This document shows positions 16,182 through 25,107 of a stretch of DNA of 64,000 nucleotides, piece by piece (position 1 is the stretch's first letter; each line of letters starts with the position of its first letter). The DNA is from Spirochaetota bacterium. Lineage in GTDB: Bacteria; Spirochaetota; Spirochaetia; Treponematales; Treponemataceae. The notes below the pieces were generated by a model. That model was not told the DNA's origin. It saw nothing but the letters and a program-made list of their open reading frames with translations, and ran no database searches. The stretch lies in contig JAEXRH010000016.1 of NCBI GenBank assembly GCA_023438065.1, positions 223,991 to 287,990 of the forward strand, written 5' to 3'. A program made the translations under genes and the position numbers.

Positions 16182-17186
16182 TCAAAGGCCGTCGAGCGCG
16201 GATTCGGAGCCGAAGGCCGCGCGGGTGAGCCGGTCGCGCACCCCGTCCCAGGCGGACTCATCGGGCGGGCACTCGGCGAGGATCGCGTAGGTGCCGCTTT
16301 TGTCGAGCGAGCGGAGGGACGCGTAAAGCCCGCGCGCGTAGAGCTCGGGATCGGAAGGAAGCCTGATCGTCGCGACGGCGCCGGGAAGCGTCTCCATCGA
16401 GTGAAGGAGAAGCGCGAAGGGAAGGCCTTTCTTCCGTAAAAGGCCCGCGCGTTGTTCCAGAAGGTCGGGGGAACAAAGGAGCGTGGGCGTCGCGGGCGCG
16501 TAATGAGACGAGAGGGTGCCCGAGGCCCGGGGAGCGCCCGAGTCGGCGGCTCCGGGGGCGACCCCGATCACGGACGCGATATCCTCGACCGTGATGAAGC
16601 CCGGGCGGAGAAGAACCGGCCCGTGGGAAGCCACGCGGGACAGGTCGATGATCGTCGACTCAATACCGACCGCGCTCGAGCCGCCGTCGAGGACGAGGCC
16701 GAGATCGTGCCCGAGCTCGCGCGCGAATTCCTGCTTGACGTGCTCGGCGGTCGTGGGGCTCACGTGGCCGAACTTGTTCGCCGAGGGGGCCGCGACGCCG
16801 CCCGTTCCTCCCTTGAACGCGCGGAGGAGCTCGACGGCGACCGGATGCGAGGGGCAACGGATGCCGAGGGTATCCTGGCCGCCCGAGACGGCCGAAGGGA
16901 TGCGGGAAGCGCGCGGCAGGATCAGGGTGAGCGGGCCCGGCCAGAACGCGTCCATGAGCTCTCGCGCCTCGCGCGGGATCGAATGTGCCCAGTACTCGAT
17001 GTCGGCTTCGGGAGAGACATGCACGATGAGCGGATGGTTCGAGGGCCTGCCCTTGATCCTGAAGATGCCCGCGACGGCCCCGGGGTTTTCGGCGTCGGCG
17101 CCGAGCCCGTAGACCGTCTCGGTCGGAAAGGCGACGAGCCCTCCCGAGCCGAGGATTTCGCACGCCCTCGCTATCTCGTCGCGCAC
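16182..17186 (-). CDS. tsaC: Threonylcarbamoyl-AMP synthase (Sua5 type)
   Basis: This 334-residue enzyme makes threonylcarbamoyl-AMP for the t6A37 modification of ANN-decoding tRNAs. The YrdC domain shows GGLVAFPTETVYGLGADA, KGRPSNHPLIVHV, WPGPLTLILPR, RCPSHPVA and GGVAAPSANKFGHVSPTTAEHV; the extra C-terminal Sua5 domain (from ASGTLSSHYAPATP) identifies the long form. The large frame upstream belongs to purC in another register, so I place the start at GTG 17186, two bases after the purC stop; no clear ribosome binding site is visible. It probably shares a transcript with purC. Confidence 0.9.
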   Translation of the reverse strand: MRDEIARACEILGSGGLVAFPTETVYGLGADAENPGAVAGIFRIKGRPSNHPLIVHVSPEADIEYWAHSIPREARELMDAFWPGPLTLILPRASRIPSAVSGGQDTLGIRCPSHPVAVELLRAFKGGTGGVAAPSANKFGHVSPTTAEHVKQEFARELGHDLGLVLDGGSSAVGIESTIIDLSRVASHGPVLLRPGFITVEDIASVIGVAPGAADSGAPRASGTLSSHYAPATPTLLCSPDLLEQRAGLLRKKGLPFALLLHSMETLPGAVATIRLPSDPELYARGLYASLRSLDKSGTYAILAECPPDESAWDGVRDRLTRAAFGSESALDGL

Positions 17187-17188
17187 GG

Positions 17189-18067
17189 TTATTTCGTCAG
17201 GAGGCGCAGGGCTTCCGCGTATTTGGCCGCGGTCCGGTCGAGGACGTCCTGGGGAAGGCGGGGCGCGGGGGCCTGCTTGTTCCAGTCCTGGGCCTCGAGC
17301 CAGTCGCGCACGAACTGCTTGTCGAAGGACGCGGGGGAACTGCCGACGCGGTAGGTGTCGACCGGCCAGAAGCGGGACGAGTCGGGGGTGAGCACCTCGT
17401 CGATGAGGTGCACGACGCCTGAGTCGTCGAGGCCGAACTCGAACTTGGTGTCCGCGATGATGATGCCGCGCTCGAGCGCGTAGGCGGCTGCCTTCGAATA
17501 GATCATGATCGAGGCGTCGCGGACCTGCCGGGCGACGTCGTCCCCGATGATCTTCCTCGCCTCTTCGTAGGAGATGTTCTCGTCGTGCTCGCCGGCGGGA
17601 GCCTTGGTCGACGGGGTAAAGAGGACCTCGTCGAGCTTCTCGGCTTCCTGCATCCCCGCGCGGACGGCGATGCCGCACACGGTGCCGGACTTCTTGTACT
17701 CCTTCCAGCCCGAGCCGATGAGGTAGCCGCGGACGATCGCCTCGATCGCGAGCGGTTTGAGCTTCTTGACGACGAGGGAGCGGCCGGCGATCTGGTCGCG
17801 CTCGGAGGCGTCGACGACGCTCGCGGGATCGATGCCGGTAAGCTGGTTCGGGACGAGGTGCCCGAGCTTGGCGAACCAGAAGTTCGACATCTCGGTGAGG
17901 ATCTTTCCCTTGTTCGGGATCGGGTCGTCGAGGATGACGTCGAAGGCCGAGAGGCGGTCGGTCTGGACCACCAACAGCTTGTCGTCGCCGACGGCGTAGA
18001 TATCGCGAACCTTTCCGCGATGAAGCAACGGAAGGGACTTCAACTCAGAGCGCAGCAAACCGGGCAT
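17189..18067 (-). CDS. purC: SAICAR synthase
   Basis: PurC joins aspartate to CAIR in purine synthesis, using ATP. The 292-residue protein contains KVRDIYAVGDDKLLVVQTDRLSAFDVIL, VVKKLKPLAIEAIVRGYLIGSGWKEY, FTPSTKAPAGEHDENIS, IADTKFEFG and DEVLTPDSSRFWP, all diagnostic of the longer eukaryote-like PurC form. The gene is followed at once by tsaC. A G11 tract and a G7 tract lie 100-125 bases upstream of its start. Confidence 0.96.
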   Translation of the reverse strand: MPGLLRSELKSLPLLHRGKVRDIYAVGDDKLLVVQTDRLSAFDVILDDPIPNKGKILTEMSNFWFAKLGHLVPNQLTGIDPASVVDASERDQIAGRSLVVKKLKPLAIEAIVRGYLIGSGWKEYKKSGTVCGIAVRAGMQEAEKLDEVLFTPSTKAPAGEHDENISYEEARKIIGDDVARQVRDASIMIYSKAAAYALERGIIIADTKFEFGLDDSGVVHLIDEVLTPDSSRFWPVDTYRVGSSPASFDKQFVRDWLEAQDWNKQAPAPRLPQDVLDRTAAKYAEALRLLTK

Positions 18068-18170
18068 AGGGACTCCTGAAAGTGTATTCTGTCCCTAACA
18101 ATACCGGGAAGGGCGGCTGTGAATCAAGGGTATCTTCCCGCGTTAGCGATCGAAGCGGAGACCCCGGAGC

Positions 18171-18193
18171 GGGGGGGCCGCCGGGGGGGGGGG
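18171..18193. repeat. G7 and G11 homopolymer tracts
   Basis: Seven guanines (18171-18177) and eleven guanines (18183-18193) are separated by CCGCC, in the gene-free stretch 18068-18249 upstream of purC. Such runs are slippage-prone. Confidence 0.6.
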
Positions 18194-18249
18194 CCCCGCG
18201 AGGAGTCGGAACGAAGAACGCCAGCCCTGATTTTCCCCCTGAGCGAAAA

Positions 18250-18459
18250 TCACTCGCTCACTTCGGTCCCGGTGACCTTCGCGAGGAAAAGTTGGAGTTC
18301 GGGCTGGTTGTCCATCGCGATTACCCGCTCGAGCTTGTTAAAATCCTTTCCCGAAACCGTCTTCACCGGCGTGCCCCGAAACCGAATTTCGGCCGTCTTG
18401 TCCTTGAAGAGTTTGTAGCTGAACGGCTTTTCCGTAAATAGCGTATGCGCCTCGACCAT
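18250..18459 (-). CDS. Small protein of unknown function
   Basis: A 69-residue soluble protein (MVEAHTLFTEKPFSYKLFKD...) with alternating charged and hydrophobic residues, ending FLAKVTGTEVSE. No motif I recognise. A TTG-started extension to 18507 is possible, but the ATG at 18459 follows a G-rich stretch and gives a more natural start. Codon use is protein-like, with a segment (GKDFNKLERVIAMDNQPELQLFL) of the kind seen in small folded regulators. It lies between efp and purC, in the same direction. Confidence 0.6.
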   Translation of the reverse strand: MVEAHTLFTEKPFSYKLFKDKTAEIRFRGTPVKTVSGKDFNKLERVIAMDNQPELQLFLAKVTGTEVSE

Positions 18460-18548
18460 AGTGCCCCCCGTCGGGAACAGTATACGTTCGAAAGGATGAC
18501 CCTGCAAGGACGGTGATCGACCCTCCCTCCGCGACGCGGAAAAGGCCG

Positions 18549-18577
18549 AAAAAAAAAGAGCCTCCCGAAGGAGGCTC
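18549..18577 (-). terminator. Rho-independent terminator of earP-efp
   Basis: On the minus strand GAGCCTCC-TTCG-GGAGGCTC is followed by nine T residues. It lies 33 bases after the efp stop. Confidence 0.9.
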
Positions 18578-18610
18578 AGTTCAACCGGATTCGGGACGGG
18601 CCCGAAGGGG

Positions 18611-19177
18611 TTATTTCGCGCGCTCGATGAAGGTACCGTCGCGGGTGTCGAGCATGATCTTGGTGCCGATGTCGCAGAAGAGCGGGACCTGCACCTCGAA
18701 ACCGGTGTCGAGGGTGGCGGACTTGGTCGCCTTTCCGGAGGTATCGCCCTTCACGCCGGGCTCGCAGTAGGTGATCTCGCGAAGAACCTGGATCGGAAGC
18801 GAAACGCCGACGGGCTTGCCGTTGAAGAAGGTAAGCTCGACGATCATCTCGTCGCCGTCCTTGATGTAGCTCACGTTGTCGCCGAGGTCTTCCTTGGCGA
18901 TCTCGAACTGCTCGTAGGTTTCCTCTTCCATGAAGACGTAGGTGTCGCCGTCGATGTAGGAAAGCTTGACCTTGTGGAGCTCGAGGTCGACCTCGTTGAA
19001 CTTGTCGCCGGAATCGAAACCGACGTCCATGGTCTGTCCGGTGACGATGTTCTTGATCCGGAGACGATAGACCATCGAACCGCGGCCGCTTTTGTTGCCG
19101 AGCATGCGCTGGACGATCCAGGGCTCGGTGCCCTGCATGAACGCGACGCCGACTTTGAGTTGGGAAGCTGCTAACAT
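18611..19177 (-). CDS. efp: Translation elongation factor P, arginine type
   Basis: EF-P binds between the P and E sites and rescues ribosomes stalled on polyproline. The 188-residue protein has the three-domain EF-P layout (LKVGVAFMQGTEPWIVQ; DVGFDSGDKFNEVDLELHKVKLSYIDGDTYVFM; PLFCDIGTKIMLDTRDGTFIERA). At the loop that enters the ribosome it reads NKSGRGS, with Arg32 in place of the lysine modified by EpmA. Arginine here is the hallmark of EF-Ps rhamnosylated by EarP, and earP is the next gene upstream. The ATG at 19177 follows GAGGAT. Confidence 0.94.
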   Translation of the reverse strand: MLAASQLKVGVAFMQGTEPWIVQRMLGNKSGRGSMVYRLRIKNIVTGQTMDVGFDSGDKFNEVDLELHKVKLSYIDGDTYVFMEEETYEQFEIAKEDLGDNVSYIKDGDEMIVELTFFNGKPVGVSLPIQVLREITYCEPGVKGDTSGKATKSATLDTGFEVQVPLFCDIGTKIMLDTRDGTFIERAK

Positions 19178-19241
19178 AGTATCCTCAATTAATAAAAAAT
19201 TGCGTAAAACGGAAAACCGCGCACGGCGGTAACGGCCCATT

Positions 19242-20462
19242 CTACCCGATATCGCGCATGAATGTCATCAGGTTGACCGCGAGATTCCCGAGATTCCGTA
19301 CCTCGCGGGACAAAGCGGCAAAAGAGGCAGGGGTTTCCGAGGATCGGAGGACGGCAAGCAGGTCGCCCGGGGCGGATTCAGCGTCCCCGACGCCGTTGAA
19401 GGAAAGGGTCAGCCGCTCGTAGAGGGCATAGTCGGCCGGGGAAAGGCGGGGCTTGAGGCGGTCGAGAAAGGCGCGGACCTTCGGGAGGTGGCCGTTCCAG
19501 GCCTCGCGGGCGGTCTCCGCGCCATCGGAGGATTCCTTCCCGTCGGCGAAGGGATAGCATTCCCAGAGAAAGGGCTTCCCCGCGAGGATGGCGCGCGCGA
19601 AGCTTTCCTCCCCGCGGACGATGGCGAAATCGCTCGCGACGAGAAGGCTGTCCCAGAGGGGTTGCGGAAGCATCGGAAGTCGGCAGACTGCGAAGGGCCG
19701 GCCAGCGCGTTCCCAGGCGTCGAGGAAGGGCCTAGAGCTTCTCCCCGCGGCGACGAAAGCGACGAGCGGGGTTTCCCGGGCAAACGCGCCAAGGTCCGCG
19801 ACGAGGGCCGAAAAGTCGTGCTCGTAGCTGAAAACGACCGTCCACTGAGCGTCCGGGATGGACGGCGAGCGCTCGAGCGTAAAACCGGGAAGGGCGCGCG
19901 CGCGCGAAAGGAAATCCCCGCGAATTTTCGCGCGACCTTCGCGCGAGGCGACGGTGTCGAGAAGGGTCGCGAAAGCCGAGTCGACGAGGAGCCCCCCGGT
20001 TCCCTCGTCGAGACCGGGCATGAAAAAGGACTTTTTGACCCGGGGATCGGCGGTGAGCGACGGGAGAAGGTGGAAATCGCGTGCCCAGGACTCGAGCGTC
20101 AGGTACTCGAGGTTCACGATATGCCGGGGTTCGGTATCGAGGGGATCGAAGAGGATTTCCCCGAACCACTCGGGGTGACCGCAGGAATAGCACTCGACGA
20201 CCGCTCGGGGCCGCTCCGCGAGAAAGCGGGATCGGGCCTCGGTGCCGGGGTCGTCCCACCGCGCGACGGCCCATTCCCCGACGGTCTGGAACGGGAGTGC
20301 GGGATCGATGCCGGGACAGAGGGACGCGAAGGCGGCGAGGTCGTCGACGACGAGGCGAATCGCGGGCGACTCGGGAAGCTCGGCGAGCGCGCGCGCGAGC
20401 CGATAGGCGAAGCCGGCGTCGCCGAGGTTGTCCACGACCTTGCAGATGATGTCGACGGTCAT
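19242..20462 (-). CDS. earP: EF-P arginine rhamnosyltransferase EarP
   Basis: EarP transfers rhamnose from dTDP-rhamnose to the loop arginine of EF-P. The 406-residue protein begins VDIICKVVDNLGDAGFAYRLARAL, the EarP signature with the two catalytic-site aspartates, continues with VVECYSCGHPEW and VNLEYLTLESWARDFHLLPS, and has the nucleotide-sugar motif RGEESFARAILAGKPFLWECYP. It is followed 64 bases later by efp with the matching arginine. ATG 20462 has TACAAT six bases upstream and no Shine-Dalgarno. The longer frame upstream runs into tandem repeats. Confidence 0.93.
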   Translation of the reverse strand: MTVDIICKVVDNLGDAGFAYRLARALAELPESPAIRLVVDDLAAFASLCPGIDPALPFQTVGEWAVARWDDPGTEARSRFLAERPRAVVECYSCGHPEWFGEILFDPLDTEPRHIVNLEYLTLESWARDFHLLPSLTADPRVKKSFFMPGLDEGTGGLLVDSAFATLLDTVASREGRAKIRGDFLSRARALPGFTLERSPSIPDAQWTVVFSYEHDFSALVADLGAFARETPLVAFVAAGRSSRPFLDAWERAGRPFAVCRLPMLPQPLWDSLLVASDFAIVRGEESFARAILAGKPFLWECYPFADGKESSDGAETAREAWNGHLPKVRAFLDRLKPRLSPADYALYERLTLSFNGVGDAESAPGDLLAVLRSSETPASFAALSREVRNLGNLAVNLMTFMRDIG

Positions 20463-20468
20463 GAACCG

Positions 20469-20474
20469 ATTGTA
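20469..20474 (-). promoter_or_regulatory. -10 element of earP-efp
   Basis: TACAAT on the minus strand, six bases before the earP ATG; no good -35 is visible. It suggests a leaderless mRNA. Confidence 0.4.
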
Positions 20475-20503
20475 CCGCAACGCGGGAGAAAAGTCCGCAC
20501 CTC

Positions 20504-20579
20504 GCGGATTGGTCGGCACACAGCGGATTGGTCAGCACGCCGCGGATTGGTCAGCGCGCCGCGGATTGGTCAGCGCGCC
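20504..20579. repeat. Four tandem 19-bp repeats
   Basis: GCGGATTGGTC recurs at 20504, 20523, 20542 and 20561, giving a 19-bp unit (GCGGATTGGTCAGCGCGCC with small changes in the first two). A second short direct repeat, CACTCCCCGCGCGC-like, follows at 20592-20624. The array sits between earP and the last permease gene. Confidence 0.8.
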
Positions 20580-20624
20580 GCGTTCGAGCTTTACTCCCCG
20601 CGCGCGAGCCTCACTCCCCGCGCG

Positions 20625-21845
20625 CTACTTTTCCCCCTTGTCGAGAAGGCGGACGACGCTTTGGGCCATGATCCTCCGCGCGGGAAGGATCACCGCGACC
20701 ACGGGGACGGCGAGCGCGGTCACGATACTGAGCGCGGCGGCCTGGGGGCTGTAGATGATGTTCACCTGGATCCCGGTGGCCATGCCGGGAGCGGCGGGCA
20801 TCCTGATCCCGCCCGCGGCGTTGATCGCGGAGGCGAGGACGGCCGAAAGCGCGCTCCCCGCGGCAAGGCCGATGACGCCCGCGAGGAGCGCCTCGCACAG
20901 GATCTCCGCGACGAGGGACGGACGCCTCGCGCCCATGCTCATGAGGGTTCCGAACTCGCGGGTACGCTCGAGGAGGGAAAGCGCCATGGTCGTGCCGGTC
21001 GCGAAGAAAACGATCACGGCGACGATCGCGAGCACGACGCGGTAGAAACCCTGATAGTACGAGACCACCTGCCGGAAGTAGGCCGCCTGCTCGTACCAGA
21101 GGGCGATGTCGGCCTTCCACCCCGCGTCCGAAAGCCGTGCCGCGAGCGCATCGCGCGTGTTCCCGAGGTTCGCGTCGTCCCGGAAGAGCACCGCGATCTC
21201 GTGGGTCGCGTCCGTGCCGAAGAGGTCCCGAAACGCGCGGACGGGCACCGTGACGACCATGAGGTTGAACTCCTCGGCGTACCCGGAGGCGAGGGACTGG
21301 ACCGTGAGATCGAGCCGATTGAGCTGTCCGTCGACGCGCACGCCGCTCGCGGAAACCGTGTCGCCGAGGCCGACGCCGAGTTTCTCCGCGAACGCGTGCG
21401 ACATCTGGCACGAGAGAGCGTCGTCGGATGAAAGGGATGTTCCCTCCCTCTTCGCGGTGAAGGAGAAGAGCTCATCCTCGTTCTCGGGCTCGACGCCCCA
21501 GATCTCGACGGGAACGCCCGAGATCACGCCCATCGCGCGCGACCGCCTTGCGACCGTGCGGACGTCGGGTTCCGCGCGGAGGAACTCGACGAGCTCGTCG
21601 GGCCGCTCGAAGGAACGGGCGAACGGGTCCGCGTCGCGGGTCTCCCGATATCCCTCGGGATAGAGTTGGAGGTGGCCGTACTGGCTCCGGATGAGCGACT
21701 GCTTGAGTCCCCAGTAGTTGTATTCGTAGTAGCCGCCCACGAGAAAGAGGGCCGTGACGCCGAGCGCGACGCTCGCCACGATCGCCCAGGTTTTCCTTCG
21801 GTGCGCGACGAGAAACGCCAACGCCGTCTTCAGTGTCTTGATCAT
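20625..21845 (-). CDS. MacB/LolC-type ABC permease (distal)
   Basis: A 406-residue permease with the FtsX/MacB topology: first helix at about 18-40 (TWAIVASVALGVTALFLVGG), a periplasmic domain of about 230 residues, then three helices in the last 140 (FYRVVLAIVAVIVFFATGTTMAL, LVAEILCEALLAGVIGLAAGSAL, ALSIVTALAVPVVAVILPA). The ERTREFGTLMSMGARR motif after the second helix is the family's cytoplasmic coupling segment. It is the last gene of a seven-gene operon that includes a LolA-like carrier, so lipoprotein or envelope-lipid movement is a likely role. Start ATG 21845; the longer frame upstream is antisense-type noise. Confidence 0.88.
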   Translation of the reverse strand: MIKTLKTALAFLVAHRRKTWAIVASVALGVTALFLVGGYYEYNYWGLKQSLIRSQYGHLQLYPEGYRETRDADPFARSFERPDELVEFLRAEPDVRTVARRSRAMGVISGVPVEIWGVEPENEDELFSFTAKREGTSLSSDDALSCQMSHAFAEKLGVGLGDTVSASGVRVDGQLNRLDLTVQSLASGYAEEFNLMVVTVPVRAFRDLFGTDATHEIAVLFRDDANLGNTRDALAARLSDAGWKADIALWYEQAAYFRQVVSYYQGFYRVVLAIVAVIVFFATGTTMALSLLERTREFGTLMSMGARRPSLVAEILCEALLAGVIGLAAGSALSAVLASAINAAGGIRMPAAPGMATGIQVNIIYSPQAAALSIVTALAVPVVAVILPARRIMAQSVVRLLDKGEK

Positions 21846-21865
21846 GCGTATTCCTTCGCATGGCC

Positions 21866-23194
21866 TCACTCGGAGGCCATGACCTGCCAGATTGCCGCGA
21901 GCGACGCCCGCCAAGTCTCGTTCCACCATGCCGTCTCGCCGGCCGAGCCCGATGCCAGCATCGCCTCGGCGGTCGCGACGAGGGTAAGCCGGTCGATGAA
22001 CGAGGCGGATGACTCCACCTTGAGGTAGAACCCGGCGGGCGCGAGATAGAAGACGTTGAGGTTCCCGTCGAGGAACCCCGCGATCGCCCGCGAATTCTGG
22101 ATACGGAGCCCCGCGGCGTGCCTCGACGCGCGAAAGTACGGAAGGCTCGAGGCGACGGCGCCCCGGTCGCGAAAGGCTTCGCCCATCGCGGCCCGATACG
22201 CGGCGACCGACGCCGGGTCGGAGGAAGCAGGGAACGCGGGATCGGCGAGCGCCGACTCGAGCGCGTCCCAGTCGTCGGGGCCGTACCCCGACGAGCGATA
22301 GCGGTACTCGGCGTACACCGTCGCGTCGATCCACCGGGGCGCGAACGAAAAGCCGGCGAGCGCGTCGAGGCTCGCCCCGTCGCCGCGCCCGGGCGCGATA
22401 CCGGGGGCGAAATCCTCGAGAAGCGGACGGTCGGAAAACGCGCACTCGGCGTAGGGCACGAGCCCGTCGCCGACCTGGCCCGACCAGTAGAGCGCGACCG
22501 CCGACGCGCCGTCGTGATAGTAGACCGCGCCGACGCGATTCACGCCGAGGAGCGCCGAGACGTTCACGAGGGCCATCGCGTCGACGCCGTCCCGCGCGCG
22601 ATCGTGCCGGTATTCGTCGGGCACCCAGGAGGCGATCGGGGCGTACCAGGTCTCGACGGTTATCGGGTCGGCGAAAAGCGAAAAGCCGGTCATCCATTTA
22701 CCGTGCCGGCCCGCCTCGCCCTCGTCGACGTCGACCGAGAGAAAGTCGGTGACGGGCATCATGACGGCGCTCCCGTACCGGCGCGTCGTCTTTCCCGCGA
22801 ACGCGGTCACTCCCGAATCGCGCGCGCTCAGCGAAAGAAGGAGCTCATCATGCCTGAACTCAGGTCGCGCGCGCTCGCCACGGGGAATGCCCCATTGCGA
22901 GGAGGCTCCCTCGATCCAGGACATGTCGCCCCGGAAGGAAAAGGCCGCCCGATCTCCCGCGCGCGCGCGCCACTCGAGTTCGCCGTCCATCCGCGCCTCC
23001 CACACGTCGCGACCCTGCCAGTTGTCGCGATTGAGGGGGCCGTCCTCGCGGATACCGGACGCAGTCGCTTTTTGGCCGACCGTGAGCGCAAGATCCTGCG
23101 AGATAGACTCGGCAAGGCCTTCGGAGAAGGTCATCGCGGGAAGCGCGAGCGAGATGAAAACGCCCGCGAAGGTCCGTCGGCCGTCACTTCGCAT
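21866..23194 (-). CDS. Predicted outer-membrane beta-barrel protein
   Basis: The 442-residue product has a signal peptide (TFAGVFISLALPAMTFSEGLA) and a body full of short alternating strands rich in Trp, Tyr, Gly and Ala (for example DGELEWRARAGDRAAFSFRGDMSW, GVNRVGAVYYHDGASAVALYWSG), as expected for a porin-like barrel. No named family is recognised. It overlaps the LolA-like gene by 11 bases and is followed 20 bases later by a permease, so it is part of the envelope operon and may be its outer-membrane component or client. Confidence 0.6.
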   Translation of the reverse strand: MRSDGRRTFAGVFISLALPAMTFSEGLAESISQDLALTVGQKATASGIREDGPLNRDNWQGRDVWEARMDGELEWRARAGDRAAFSFRGDMSWIEGASSQWGIPRGERARPEFRHDELLLSLSARDSGVTAFAGKTTRRYGSAVMMPVTDFLSVDVDEGEAGRHGKWMTGFSLFADPITVETWYAPIASWVPDEYRHDRARDGVDAMALVNVSALLGVNRVGAVYYHDGASAVALYWSGQVGDGLVPYAECAFSDRPLLEDFAPGIAPGRGDGASLDALAGFSFAPRWIDATVYAEYRYRSSGYGPDDWDALESALADPAFPASSDPASVAAYRAAMGEAFRDRGAVASSLPYFRASRHAAGLRIQNSRAIAGFLDGNLNVFYLAPAGFYLKVESSASFIDRLTLVATAEAMLASGSAGETAWWNETWRASLAAIWQVMASE

Positions 23195-23918
23195 ACTTCA
23201 TCGCCTCGACGGTGAAGCTGGACGAAGGCAGGGTCTCCCGGTCGAAACCGCCGAGGGTGACCTTGCTCGATTTTCGCGAGACGCTGTCGGTGATGGTGAA
23301 CCCGGCGAGGAGCTCCTTTTCCCCGAACATGTCGAACCGGTCGTACGAGATCTCCTTGATCGCGCTCCCGCTCGGGCCGCGGCAAACCGCCTGGACGGGC
23401 TTGCCGCTTTCGGCCTTCACGCGAAGGTCCACGCATTCGTAGGTCGCGCCCTTTTCGGGAATCGCGCGCAGGCGAAGGGCGAGCTCGTCGCCCGTTCGCT
23501 CGGAGGACTCGACCGAGTAAAGACCCGAGTACACGATCCGGGTGATGTCCCCCGCCGACGCCTGCCCGAAGAGCATCTCGCGCGGGGTGATCCGTATCGG
23601 GGAAGCCATGCCGCGATCGCATACGTAGAAGGCGTTCCCGACGGTGAGCACGACGCGGCGCGCGTACTTCTTCGGCTCGCGATAGCGCCCGAGGCTCGAG
23701 TCCCTGCCCTCGCCGTCGAGATACACGCGCATGACCGAGGTTGAACCCTTCTCGTCGACGAGCGTGAAGTCGAAGGAAAAGCCGCCTTTCGCGAATTCCC
23801 GATAGGAGTCGACCTTCGCGAGGATCGCGGAGGCGGCTTCTTCCGCCTGAAGGCCCGCCGAGAGAAAGACCGCCACCGCGATTGACGCGAGAAGACGCGC
23901 GACGTGAATCGATTTCAT
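23184..23918 (-). CDS. LolA-like outer membrane lipoprotein-sorting protein
   Basis: A 244-residue periplasmic protein with signal peptide (LLASIAVAVFLSAGLQA). The mature part follows the pattern of the COG2834-type lipoprotein-sorting proteins: ILAKVDSYREFAKGGFSFDFTLVDEKGSTSVMRVYLDGEGRDS, KYARRVVLTVGNAFYVCDRGMASPIRI, and later ISYDRFDMFGEKELLAGFTITD. The fold is a half-barrel that shields acyl chains. Its place between two FtsX-type permeases and next to their ATPase supports a role as the periplasmic carrier. Confidence 0.8.
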   Translation of the reverse strand: MKSIHVARLLASIAVAVFLSAGLQAEEAASAILAKVDSYREFAKGGFSFDFTLVDEKGSTSVMRVYLDGEGRDSSLGRYREPKKYARRVVLTVGNAFYVCDRGMASPIRITPREMLFGQASAGDITRIVYSGLYSVESSERTGDELALRLRAIPEKGATYECVDLRVKAESGKPVQAVCRGPSGSAIKEISYDRFDMFGEKELLAGFTITDSVSRKSSKVTLGGFDRETLPSSSFTVEAMKYAK

Positions 23919-23928
23919 GAGTTACTCC

Positions 23929-25107
23929 TTAATCCCTGATCTCAAGCTGCTTGACGATATCCGCGTTCCCGAGCCGTACCGTGCAGATCGCCGCGCTCGC
24001 GAGCGCGCTCAGGACCGTGAAAACGAGCGCCTCGACGACCTTCCGCGCGGTGATCGCCATCCCGATGCGGATCTCCTCCGTCGCCGTCGGCGGGGGCGGA
24101 AGGGTTATCCCCCCGAGCCCGTCGATCGCGGCGGCGGCGACGAGGGCGAGCGCGGTACCGATCGCCCAGGCGAGAAGCGCGGCGATCGCGGCCTCGGAGA
24201 CGAACATGGCGCGCACTTGCCGGGTCGTCGTTCCCATCGCGCGGAGCGTCCCGATCTCGCGCTCGCGCTCGTGCACCGTGAGCGAAAGGACGTTGAGGAA
24301 GGCGAGGAACATCGTGATGACGACCGTGCACGCGACCACGCGGTAGTTCGTGCGGTAGACCCCGACGATCTTGTTGATCTCGGTGTTTCCCGCGAGCATG
24401 GAGCGGATCTCGTAGCCGGAAAGCCCCTCGATCGAGGAGAGAAGCCGCACCGTCCCGTCGTAACCGCGGGAGCCCGACTCGCGGTCGAGGCCGGGGCTCG
24501 AGACGCCGTCCGCGAGCCATATCCTCACCGAGTCGACCGTCGGGTTCTCGCCGAGACCGACGAGCGCGTCCATCGGGATTCGCGCGTAAAAGCGGTCGCG
24601 AAGGCTCGCCTCGGTGGCGACCACCTCGGTAACCTCGAGCGTCATCCCGCAGTCGGCGATGAGGCCGCCGACGAGCGAGCCCTTCGCCGCCCCGAGCGTT
24701 TTCGCGATAGCGCTCCCGAGGGCTGCGGGAACCGTTTCGCCCGCGACGGTGACGCCGTCCTCGACCGCGACGCCGGCGCAAGGCACGGTCCGGTCGACCG
24801 AGCCGACGATGCCGTCGACGCGGGACTCGGCGCGAACCTCGCGGACGAGACCCGAGTCGAGAAGCCGTCCCTTCGCCTCGAGGTACCCGTCCCACCGAAG
24901 GCCCCCGTCGCCCTCCCCTTTCCGCTCGAGCAGGATGTCGCCGTCGGACTCGACGACCGACTTCCCCGCGCCCGCGAAAAGGAACTCGTACTCTCCCGCG
25001 ACGAGGACGAGCGCGCACACGCCCGAGGCCGCGAGCGCGAGAAGAGACAGCGCCCGCACGCGGGAGCGCAGGAGGTTCCTGAACGCGAGCGATACGGGGC
25101 CGGTCAT
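23929..25107 (-). CDS. MacB/LolC-type ABC permease (proximal)
   Basis: The 392-residue product has the same topology as the distal permease: helix one at 18-38 (ALSLLALAASGVCALVLVAGE), a large extracytoplasmic domain, and three C-terminal helices. The coupling segment is HEREREIGTLRAMGTTTRQV. The two permeases are clearly related but diverged, fitting a heterodimer like LolC/LolE. Its start overlaps the ATPase stop (ATGA). Confidence 0.9.
   Translation of the reverse strand: MTGPVSLAFRNLLRSRVRALSLLALAASGVCALVLVAGEYEFLFAGAGKSVVESDGDILLERKGEGDGGLRWDGYLEAKGRLLDSGLVREVRAESRVDGIVGSVDRTVPCAGVAVEDGVTVAGETVPAALGSAIAKTLGAAKGSLVGGLIADCGMTLEVTEVVATEASLRDRFYARIPMDALVGLGENPTVDSVRIWLADGVSSPGLDRESGSRGYDGTVRLLSSIEGLSGYEIRSMLAGNTEINKIVGVYRTNYRVVACTVVITMFLAFLNVLSLTVHEREREIGTLRAMGTTTRQVRAMFVSEAAIAALLAWAIGTALALVAAAAIDGLGGITLPPPPTATEEIRIGMAITARKVVEALVFTVLSALASAAICTVRLGNADIVKQLEIRD

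Noticed and set aside
21846..22697. N-terminal extension of the distal permease
   Set aside because: The extension is Arg-rich, overlaps the outer-membrane protein gene in the same strand, and the permease has a good start at 21845.
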